This document shows, piece by piece, positions 1 through 5,688 of a DNA stretch of 5,931 nt. The first letter of the stretch is position 1; each line of letters opens with the position of its first letter. This DNA is from Thermoanaerobaculia bacterium (GTDB taxonomy: Bacteria; Acidobacteriota; Thermoanaerobaculia; Multivoradales; JAHEKO01), in the NCBI GenBank assembly GCA_029287645.1, contig JARFQS010000419.1, positions 1-5,931 on the forward strand, given 5' to 3'. The notes beneath the pieces are model-generated. The model had not been told where the DNA came from. It saw nothing but the letters and a program-made list of their open reading frames with translations, and ran no database searches. Both the position numbers and the translations under genes were made by a program.

Positions 1-2
1 AT

Positions 3-1178
3 CTGCCCCCGGCTCACGTCGCGCAGGTCGAGCTGCACGATTGCTTCGGCCGCTACTTGGAGGAGAATCCGACCCGGCCTTTCGAGCTCTCGCTCGAAGC
101 TGTCAACGGCACCATCATGGGCTTTGCCACCGACGCCACCACCAATTCGGAGCTGGAGGTCGAGGCCGCAATCAGCACGGGTGGGGCGGCCCGGGTCACT
201 GGGGAGCTGGACCCGCTCGACTACACCCGGATCACCGACATGCGGGTCGACGTGCGGGACGTTCATCTACCTCCGATGTCACCGAAGTCCGTCAAGCTCG
301 TCGGTCATCCTGTCGATGCGGGTACGGCGAGTCTCGACCTGGATATCGAGATCACCAACCAGCAACTCGTCTCCGAGAACCACGTCGTGATCTCCAATCT
401 TCAGCTCGGTGAAAGGGTCGAGGGAGATCGCCTGATCGACCTTCCGGTCAAGCTCGGAGTCAAGCTCCTGAAGGACAAGAACGGACAGATCACCCTCGAC
501 ATTCCGGTGCAGGGGGACCTGGGCAATCCGGACTTCGTCATGACCGCGGCGTTCACTTCGGCGGCCAGGGAACTGGTCGGCGAGATCGCGAAGTCTCCCT
601 TTCGGATGCTGGGTCGCCTGGCCGGAGGCTCCGGCGAGCACGATCTGGAGTTCGTCGACTTCGCCGCTGGTAGTGCCGAGCTCACGAAGCAGGTGACTGC
701 CAACTTGGACAAACTGGCCGCCGCACTCGAGGAGCGACCCGCCCTGGTGCTGGAGATCGCTGGCCCGGTGGATCCCGACGCCGACCCAAGAGGCCTTCGG
801 GAGGCGACGTTGGCCGAGAAGCTCTCATCCGAGGGGCTGAGCCTTGCGGAGCTGAAGACCGGGGAGCTCGACAGGCTCGAAAACATGACCCGCTCACAGT
901 CTAAGGGCACCGACATCGATGGCCTTCGAGCTCAGCACGAGTCGGGCACCTTGGAGGAAGCCGCCTACCGATCGGCCCTGATCGACCAATTGACGGCAGC
1001 TCAAACCTTTGACGAGGCCGACCTGCAAGCGTTGCCAACGGCGCGAGCCGAGGCCATCCGTGCCTACCTGGTCGATTCGGCCAGGCTCGAAGCGTCGCGA
1101 GTCGAAGTCTTGCCGGAGGCGGTCACGGTCAGTGACGGCGGCAAGTGGGTTCGCTGCCAGCTCAAGCTCAAGGAGTGA
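3..1178 (+). CDS. DUF748 (AsmA-like) family protein, C-terminal part, 5' truncated by window edge
   Basis: The frame is open from the first codons of the window, so this is the last 391 residues of a larger protein; TTG at 57 and ATG at 117-119 are internal and not starts. Counting from position 3, the sequence has the pattern of the DUF748 family: alternating polar/hydrophobic beta-strand repeats, LPPMSP near residue 89, NLQLGERVEG near 132, and a segment at about 147-176 with LPVKLGVKLLKDKNG followed by GDLGNP. An OmpA-like FAAGSAELT stretch begins near 220, and the last 150 residues are mostly charged and helical, ending in a short strand. DUF748 proteins are large, AsmA-like envelope proteins, usually anchored in the inner membrane and extending into the periplasm. 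Their biochemical role is poorly defined; outer-membrane biogenesis or lipid transport is inferred from AsmA relatives. The gene converges on the rdhA-like gene, so it is probably transcribed separately. Family assignment is fairly firm, function is not. Confidence 0.85.
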   Translation: MPPAHVAQVELHDCFGRYLEENPTRPFELSLEAVNGTIMGFATDATTNSELEVEAAISTGGAARVTGELDPLDYTRITDMRVDVRDVHLPPMSPKSVKLVGHPVDAGTASLDLDIEITNQQLVSENHVVISNLQLGERVEGDRLIDLPVKLGVKLLKDKNGQITLDIPVQGDLGNPDFVMTAAFTSAARELVGEIAKSPFRMLGRLAGGSGEHDLEFVDFAAGSAELTKQVTANLDKLAAALEERPALVLEIAGPVDPDADPRGLREATLAEKLSSEGLSLAELKTGELDRLENMTRSQSKGTDIDGLRAQHESGTLEEAAYRSALIDQLTAAQTFDEADLQALPTARAEAIRAYLVDSARLEASRVEVLPEAVTVSDGGKWVRCQLKLKE

Positions 1179-1205
1179 GCCTCCATGGGCTCGGTGGAGT
1201 GGAAC

Positions 1206-1227
1206 GCGGTGGTCCGGTGGACCCCGC
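1206..1227. terminator. Hairpin between convergent genes, possible bidirectional terminator
   Basis: In the 61-bp gap between two convergent stop codons there is a 9-bp GC-rich stem: GCGG pairs with CCGC and GGTCC with GGACC, with one bulged T at 1210 and a 3-base loop at 1216-1218. A weaker 5-bp repeat (CTCCA 1181-1185, TGGAG 1195-1199) lies just before it. Neither strand has a T-tract after the stem, so it is not a classical intrinsic terminator. The position and symmetry suggest it may stop, or protect the 3' ends of, both transcripts. That role is inferred. Confidence 0.4.
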
Positions 1228-1239
1228 CGAGAAGAGATC

Positions 1240-2595
1240 TCAGCGACTCTGGGGAGACAGGGCTCTCGGCCGCCGACCGTAGAAGAGGTCGTCGAGCCAA
1301 AGCGCTCCTCGGCGGGCCGCGCCTGAGGAGCGGATCGCCCAGCGCACGAGATTGTGGGCTGGGCTATCGGGGTGCGAGTAGGGGCACACCGTCATACATC
1401 GGCCGCAGTCGGTACCGACCGCGTTCCAGAACCGGAAGCAGCTGTCCGGATCGATCGCCCAGCGCAGACCGCCATCGATGGGTTCCCGATCGCCGAAGGG
1501 AATCGAGTGGGTCGGGCAGTTCTCCGCGCACTTCTTACAGATCGTGCAGAAGTCGATCACCGAGAGGTCGTCGCCTCGCTGATCTGGGATCAGAGGCAGG
1601 TTCGTCGTGACCACGCCGAGCCGCACCCTGGGTCCGAGGCGCGGCGTCATGAGGATACCCATCCGCCCGATCTCCCCGAGCCCGGCATCCAGCGCGACCA
1701 GGGGTGCGATCACACGGTAGTTGCCATCGATGTGGGCTCGGGCGGGATAGCCCAGAGAGCGGATCAAGGCGGCAAGCTGGATGGCGATCTTCGCCGACTC
1801 GACATACTGTCGGGCCGATTCCGCCACGACAGGAGCTGCAGGGGCCATGCGCATCGTCTCGTGGTCCATCTCCACGGTGAAGGCGATTGCCCAGCGGTGG
1901 TCCAGCTCCACAGGTTGCCCCCAGACGCCCGTACCCCGCCCGACGTGACTGTAGACGTGGTACGGCTGCAGCTCGGTGATGCCGACATCGCAGGCCCCGA
2001 ATCGACGGGCGAGGTCCTTCAGAGTGACGGTCATCTCCGCAGCCGGCCGCTCGTTGCGATCGGCTGCCACCGGCCCATCGACTTCTTCCCGCAGTGCCTC
2101 GGTGATGGCGAAGGACGCGTCGGCCGAGCCGAAGGCGACCCGCTCGGCGGCCGGGGCGTTCGGCGACAGCAGGCCGGGCAAGGAGCGGGTCCGATCGTCG
2201 CTTTCCCGATTCTCCGGCCGCATCGCGTAGTAAGCCTCGAACTGCTGGCTCCCCGGCTCGAGGCGCGCACGGGCGAACAGGATGTCTCGCTCGTCGACGC
2301 GGCGGCTGGGCCTGCCCCCTTCTTCGATCCGCGAACCGATCGGCAGAAACCAGGCGACGATCACGCCAAGCGCCAAGATCACAAGTCCAGCCAGGACCCA
2401 GGTTTGGATCGTGATTGGGAGTAGCGTGGCCAGCAGAAGGGCAAGGGCGCCGGTCGGGCCGAGCGCGAGCGCCACGAGAGCCGCCCGCTGTTCTCCCTCG
2501 CGGTATGCGACCAGCGCGAAGGTGCCGAATCCCAGAAGGGTCAGCAGACTTGCAGTCGTGAGGAGGGTGGAGGCGACAGACAGGAAACCCGACAC
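1240..2595 (-). CDS. Membrane-anchored reductive dehalogenase-like protein (RdhA family, N-terminal TM helices)
   Basis: This 451-residue protein resembles RdhA, the corrinoid and iron-sulfur enzyme that removes halogens from organohalides. Residues 1-90 hold three hydrophobic helices (about 8-30, 38-60, 64-86) and no Tat RR signal. A linker leads to the RdhA core at about 190-345, including the stretch LDAGLGEIGRMGIL (302-315) and GPRVRLGVVTTNLPL. Two 4Fe-4S motifs follow: C350, C353, C356, C360-P and C386, C397, C400, C404-P. The spacing and the surrounding RdhA core separate it from the epoxyqueuosine reductase QueG. Arg residues after helix 1 and helix 3 predict by the positive-inside rule that the catalytic domain faces the cytoplasm. 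By spacing relative to PceA, Tyr264, Asn292 and Arg323 or Arg325 could be active-site residues; this needs an alignment. The start is GTG at 2595; ATG at 2603 is out of frame. No rdhB-like gene is adjacent. RdhA-like proteins with N-terminal membrane helices are known from genome surveys, but I know of no established substrate. Confidence 0.87.
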   Translation of the reverse strand: MSGFLSVASTLLTTASLLTLLGFGTFALVAYREGEQRAALVALALGPTGALALLLATLLPITIQTWVLAGLVILALGVIVAWFLPIGSRIEEGGRPSRRVDERDILFARARLEPGSQQFEAYYAMRPENRESDDRTRSLPGLLSPNAPAAERVAFGSADASFAITEALREEVDGPVAADRNERPAAEMTVTLKDLARRFGACDVGITELQPYHVYSHVGRGTGVWGQPVELDHRWAIAFTVEMDHETMRMAPAAPVVAESARQYVESAKIAIQLAALIRSLGYPARAHIDGNYRVIAPLVALDAGLGEIGRMGILMTPRLGPRVRLGVVTTNLPLIPDQRGDDLSVIDFCTICKKCAENCPTHSIPFGDREPIDGGLRWAIDPDSCFRFWNAVGTDCGRCMTVCPYSHPDSPAHNLVRWAIRSSGAARRGALWLDDLFYGRRPRALSPQSR

Positions 2596-2690
2596 CGAGA
2601 CATTCTACCCACTGCCCGTTCCGTGGCCGCACTGCCGCGGTGATAACCTCGCCTCCGCCAAGCAGCCAACCCCCTAGAGACCCACCGGTC
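2596..2690. promoter_or_regulatory. Divergent promoter region between rdhA-like gene and DUF3311/symporter unit
   Basis: The 95 bp between the two divergent starts must hold or adjoin promoters for both. On the - strand TAGAAT (2607 down to 2602) matches the sigma-70 -10 consensus at five of six bases, and its expected transcription start falls on or next to the GTG start codon. No good -35 sits upstream of it. On the + strand GATAAC (2642-2647) is a weak -10 candidate. The heptamer CACTGCC occurs twice, at 2610-2616 and 2630-2636, exactly 20 bp apart, which would place the copies on nearly the same DNA face. This is suggestive of an operator but short enough to be chance. Confidence 0.35.
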
Positions 2691-2960
2691 ATGCGTCCGC
2701 GCCTTTTCTCCAGTCGACTCACCCCTATCCACCGCCGCCTCTACCGCGGCGTTGTGGTGTTCTTCCTGGTTGTCCTCCTAGCGATGATCTGGCCTGTGGC
2801 TACCCTGTTCAGCCACGCGCGGCCCCTCGTCCTCGGACTGCCTTTCTATCTCTTCTATCTCGCGGTGTTGCTGGTGGGGAGCTTTCTGGTGTTGCTGGCT
2901 CTCTATGTCTGGGAGAACCGTACCGGCTCCTCGTCCGACCCCGGGGAGGACTCCTTCTGA
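2691..2960 (+). CDS. DUF3311 family small membrane protein, symporter partner
   Basis: This 89-residue protein has a basic N-terminus (residues 1-19, six Arg and one His) and two membrane helices, at about 20-40 and 46-73. The second begins with RPLVLGLPFYLFY, the conserved pattern of DUF3311, and is followed by WENR and an acidic tail. DUF3311 proteins are small integral membrane proteins commonly encoded immediately before a sodium:solute symporter, as here, and are thought to be accessory subunits; their role is not well established. ATG at 2691 is preferred: the frame reaches back to GTG 2640, but the added 17 residues are Pro/Ser-rich and lack a ribosome binding site. The ribosome binding site at 2691 is also weak (AGAGA at 2676-2680). 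The stop overlaps the likely translation-initiation region of the symporter, pointing to one transcript and coupled translation. Confidence 0.8.
   Translation: MRPRLFSSRLTPIHRRLYRGVVVFFLVVLLAMIWPVATLFSHARPLVLGLPFYLFYLAVLLVGSFLVLLALYVWENRTGSSSDPGEDSF
2945..2959 (+). promoter_or_regulatory. Strong ribosome binding site pointing to a CTG start for the symporter
   Basis: A perfect GGAGG core lies at 2945-2949. Seven bases later is CTG at 2957, in frame with the symporter and overlapping the DUF3311 TGA stop as CTGA. The first conventional in-frame start, GTG 2975, is 25 bases from this Shine-Dalgarno and has none of its own. Initiation at CTG would add six residues (Met-SSNWI before Val), a plausible start to the first membrane helix. 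This is the same geometry as the common ATGA coupling junction. Confidence 0.5.
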
Positions 2961-2974
2961 GCTCCAACTGGATC

Positions 2975-4426
2975 GTGGTCCTGGCCGTGACCCTGGGCTA
3001 CCTCGGGATCTCACTCGGTGTGGGAATCTGGTCGGGACGAAAGACCTCCAAGGGACCGGAAGGCTATGTGGCCGGAGACCGGGCCCTCGGCTTCCTGGTC
3101 CTGTACTTCATCCTCGGAGCATCGATCTTCAGCGCCTTCGCCTTTCTCGGCGGTCCAGGTTGGGCCTATTCGAGGGGTGCGGCGGCCTTCTACATCCTGT
3201 CGTATGGCACGGTCGGCCTCGTACCCTGGTACTTCTTCGGTCCTCGCGTGGCCCGGTTGGGCCGCAAGTTCGGCTTCGTCACGCAGGCCGAGCTGCTGTC
3301 GCACCGCTTCCAGAGCAAGGGGCTCTCGGCTGCCCTGGCGGTGATCTCCCTCATCGCTTTTCTTCCCTACCTGACGTTGCAGATGCAGGGTGCGGGCTAC
3401 GTCTTCAACGTCGTGACGGAAGGGAGGATCCCCAACTGGGCCGGAGCCGCCATCGCCTACGGCGTCGTACTGATCTATGTCTTTCGCAGCGGGGTCATGG
3501 GAGTGGCTTGGACGAACACCCTGCAGGGGATGTTCATGATGGTTCTGGCTTGGAGCCTGGGGCTCTATCTGCCCTGGAAGCTCTACGGTGGGGTCGGTGC
3601 CATGTTCGACCGCCTGGCGGAGACCGTGCCGGAAATGTTGCGCGCACCGGGTCTGGGTGCCAATGGCGAGATTTGGACGTGGGGCGGGTACTCCAGCGCG
3701 ATCCTCATCTCGGTGATGGGCTTCAGCATCTGGCCCCATTACTTCATGAAGATCTTCACCGCTCGCAGCGAGCGCACCCTCAAGAGGACGGTAGTCTTCT
3801 ACCCGACCTTTCAGATCTTCCTGATACCGATTCTGTTCATCGGGTTTGCCGGCATCCTGTCATTCCCGGGTGTCGAGCCCTCGGATGCCATCCTGCCGAC
3901 CATTCTCATGTCTCTGGATCTGCCGGCGGTGGTCATAGGCCTCTTTTGCGCCGGGGCGCTGGCGGCATCCATGTCGACGGGTGATGCCCTGGTGCATGCC
4001 GCCGGATCGATCCTGGTGCGGGACTTCTACCGAGTCCTGTTCCGCCCCGATCTCAGTGCAGCTCAGCAGACCCGCCTCATACGGATCCTGGTTGTGGTCA
4101 TCAGTGGCGTGGCCTACTACTTCGCGGTGATGTCCAAGATCTCGTTGGTTGCCCTGCTGCTGCTTTCCTACGGCTTCATCGCCCAGATCTTTCCGGTTCT
4201 CATCGCTGCGCTCTATTGGCCAAGGTCCACGAGGCCCGGAATTCTGATGGGCCTGGCCGCCGGCTGCGTGGTGACGACGGTGTGGAATCTCGTACCACAA
4301 CTCCAGTGGCAGGAGATCCATCCCGGTGTCTGGGGCTTGGCCGCCAACGTGGTGGCCATGGTGGTGGTCTCGCTGATGACCCCGCCCATGGATCCAGAGC
4401 ATGTCGGGCAGTTCGTAGTCGAGTAG
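2975..4426 (+). CDS. Sodium:solute symporter family (SSS) transporter
   Basis: This is an inner-membrane, sodium-coupled importer of the SSS family (PutP, PanF, vSGLT relatives), with 483 residues from GTG 2975 or 489 from a possible CTG at 2957. Thirteen hydrophobic segments can be drawn, the family norm. Family landmarks include EGYVAGDRALGF (29-40), a glycine/aromatic-rich stretch FLGGPGWAYSRGAAAF (57-72), PYLTLQMQGAGYVF (131-144), and the helix-8 motif ALAASMSTGDALVHAAGS (328-345). Within that motif Ser334 and Thr335 match the Ser-Thr/Ser-Ser pair that binds sodium in PutP and vSGLT, so sodium coupling looks intact. The substrate cannot be assigned; relatives carry pantothenate, proline, sugars or short organic acids. 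The gene directly follows the DUF3311 gene and likely needs it. Its stop is six bases from the convergent M20 hydrolase stop, leaving no room for separate terminators outside coding sequence. Confidence 0.9.
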   Translation: MVLAVTLGYLGISLGVGIWSGRKTSKGPEGYVAGDRALGFLVLYFILGASIFSAFAFLGGPGWAYSRGAAAFYILSYGTVGLVPWYFFGPRVARLGRKFGFVTQAELLSHRFQSKGLSAALAVISLIAFLPYLTLQMQGAGYVFNVVTEGRIPNWAGAAIAYGVVLIYVFRSGVMGVAWTNTLQGMFMMVLAWSLGLYLPWKLYGGVGAMFDRLAETVPEMLRAPGLGANGEIWTWGGYSSAILISVMGFSIWPHYFMKIFTARSERTLKRTVVFYPTFQIFLIPILFIGFAGILSFPGVEPSDAILPTILMSLDLPAVVIGLFCAGALAASMSTGDALVHAAGSILVRDFYRVLFRPDLSAAQQTRLIRILVVVISGVAYYFAVMSKISLVALLLLSYGFIAQIFPVLIAALYWPRSTRPGILMGLAAGCVVTTVWNLVPQLQWQEIHPGVWGLAANVVAMVVVSLMTPPMDPEHVGQFVVE

Positions 4427-4432
4427 AAGCCC

Positions 4433-5617
4433 TCAGCTCGCTTCGGCCGCCAGCCTGCGGGCCAGGGCCTCATTGACCTCCATCGCCTCCTCGAGCGCGG
4501 TGATCTCGATGTGCTCGTTGACGGTATGCGCCAGGAACTCATCCCCTGGACCGAAGCCGATGGGCGCCATTCCAGCCTCGGCGAAGTGCCCACCGTCCGT
4601 GGCGAACTGCCAGACACCTGTGGGCCGGTCCTCCTTCAATACGTCTCGACAGATGTTCTCAGCGGCGGTCACCGCCGGATGATCCGAGGGCAGTATGTAG
4701 GCCGGATTGGCGCCGGGGATGGGACGGTCGAGGCCGGTGTAGGTGCGACGGTCGATGACCGGCACGACGACGTCGATATCGGCCTCGGCGTGGGGAGGGT
4801 TGTCAGCCAGTACCTGTGTGGCGACCACCTCGAGCATACGTCGTGCGTCTTCGCCGGATTGGCCTGGAATGTTCCTCCAATCGCAGGTCTGCCAGACCTC
4901 GCCGGGCACGACATTGGCGCTGGTCTGATCCGTACGCAGGAGCGTCGGGGCGACGGTCGAGGGACCGAGATCCGCGTCGGTCGGCATCTCCAGGCCCTCG
5001 AGACCCCCGAGGAAGAGGCCCAGGGCGTACAGGGGATTCACTCCCCGCTCCGGCACGCTGGCGTGGACGCTGCGCCCGGCGATGTGAACGACCAACTCGG
5101 TGCGACCACGGTGTCCGCGTCGCAATGTATTGTGGCTGGGCTCGCCAACCACGACCAGCGGAATCGGCAGGGTGCGAGCCAGGTGCCTGGCACCGACACC
5201 GCCGATCTCCTCCTGCACGACCGCTGTGACCCAGACATCTCCAGGGGGCCTTTCGCCTCTCAACAGGCGAGCCACTCCGACCACCTGGGCCGCCATGGGT
5301 CCCTTGATGTCGACGGCGCCCCGTCCCCAGACCTTGTCGTCGTGAATCTCGCCACCGAAAGGCGGGTGTGGCCAGCCGGCCGGATCCCCCACGTCGACGT
5401 GATCGAGATGGGTGTTGAACATGAGGTCGGGGGCTTGGCCCCGGCCCTCGATTCGGCCCAGAACGTTGCCTACTTCGTCGATGCGAACCTCGTCGTAGCC
5501 GAGGTCACGCATCTCGTTCGCGACGAGACTGGCCAGCTCTCCCTCGTGCCCGGGAAGGCTCAAGGTTCGGATCATCTGTTGCAGCAGATCGACGCAGTGT
5601 TGCAGATCACCACTCAT
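4433..5617 (-). CDS. M20 family metallohydrolase (ArgE/DapE/CPG2 clan), YgeY-like
   Basis: This 394-residue, two-zinc-type amidohydrolase would cleave a peptide or N-acyl amino acid bond. The ligand and catalytic set appears complete: His70 and Asp72 (THLDHV), bridging Asp103 (GRGAVDIKG), catalytic base Glu136 and ligand Glu137 (QEEIG), Glu159 (GEP) and the C-terminal His364 (AHTVNEH). The dimerisation domain lies at about 177-290 and begins with GRSVHASVPERGVNP, whose His185 is the conserved cross-subunit residue. The sequence feel, especially RRGHRGRTEL and HASVPERG, is closest to YgeY-type hydrolases; DapE, ArgE and LysK-like enzymes are alternatives and the substrate is open. No signal peptide is visible, so it is cytoplasmic. 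The start is ATG 5617, and its ribosome binding site sits unusually far upstream inside a hairpin. The S41 peptidase gene lies 71 bp upstream on the same strand, suggesting a shared proteolytic role and possibly one transcript. Confidence 0.92.
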   Translation of the reverse strand: MSGDLQHCVDLLQQMIRTLSLPGHEGELASLVANEMRDLGYDEVRIDEVGNVLGRIEGRGQAPDLMFNTHLDHVDVGDPAGWPHPPFGGEIHDDKVWGRGAVDIKGPMAAQVVGVARLLRGERPPGDVWVTAVVQEEIGGVGARHLARTLPIPLVVVGEPSHNTLRRGHRGRTELVVHIAGRSVHASVPERGVNPLYALGLFLGGLEGLEMPTDADLGPSTVAPTLLRTDQTSANVVPGEVWQTCDWRNIPGQSGEDARRMLEVVATQVLADNPPHAEADIDVVVPVIDRRTYTGLDRPIPGANPAYILPSDHPAVTAAENICRDVLKEDRPTGVWQFATDGGHFAEAGMAPIGFGPGDEFLAHTVNEHIEITALEEAMEVNEALARRLAAEAS

Positions 5618-5618
5618 G

Positions 5619-5638
5619 CTCGGAAGTGTACCTCCGAG
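5619..5638 (-). promoter_or_regulatory. Hairpin enclosing the Shine-Dalgarno of the M20 hydrolase gene
   Basis: In the mRNA, CUCGGAGG pairs with CUUCCGAG around a UACA loop, giving an 8-bp stem with one G-U pair, ending one base before the AUG. The only good Shine-Dalgarno, GGAGG (5635 down to 5631), is fully inside the 5' arm and 13 bases from the start codon when unfolded. The structure could repress initiation. Alternatively the DNA inverted repeat could be an operator, although the wobble position makes it a mismatch in DNA. Confidence 0.45.
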
Positions 5639-5688
5639 GAGGGTGAGTCCGCGCCCCGAGCGGCGGAATGTGGTCGGCCGATTCGAAG

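Noticed and set aside
57..59. TTG at 57 as the start of the DUF748 gene
   Set aside because: The frame continues to the window edge with DUF748-like residues before it and there is no proper initiation context, so the gene is truncated, not complete.
401..916. 171-codon Ser-rich - strand frame inside the DUF748 gene
   Set aside because: Serine- and Arg-rich antisense translation without motifs; the + strand frame is clearly DUF748.
1354..2424. Long open frame (356 codons) on the + strand opposite the rdhA-like gene
   Set aside because: It is antisense to a frame with complete 4Fe-4S motifs, and its translation is rich in Arg, Asp, Gly and His with no recognisable domain. Such frames are common in GC-rich DNA.
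1240..2595. Identity as epoxyqueuosine reductase (QueG)
   Set aside because: The cysteine spacing of the second cluster, the LDAGLGEIGR and GPRVRLGVVTTNLPL stretches and the membrane anchor fit RdhA better; QueG is soluble.
1535..2722. 395-codon frame on the - strand overlapping the rdhA-like gene
   Set aside because: It is a shifted frame of the same strand, with Arg/Pro/Gly-rich low-complexity composition and no domain signal.
2541..2732. ATG at 2603 as the start of the rdhA-like gene
   Set aside because: It is out of frame with the iron-sulfur protein and leads to a stop after about 20 codons; GTG 2595 is the in-frame start.
3011..3739. 242-codon - strand frame inside the symporter
   Set aside because: It is antisense to a well-supported transporter and its composition (Asp, His, Gln, Arg) looks like a shadow.
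2905..3984. 359-codon + strand frame overlapping the symporter
   Set aside because: It is a frame shadow of the symporter gene: no membrane pattern, high Arg/Gly/Leu content, and it conflicts with the clear SSS frame.
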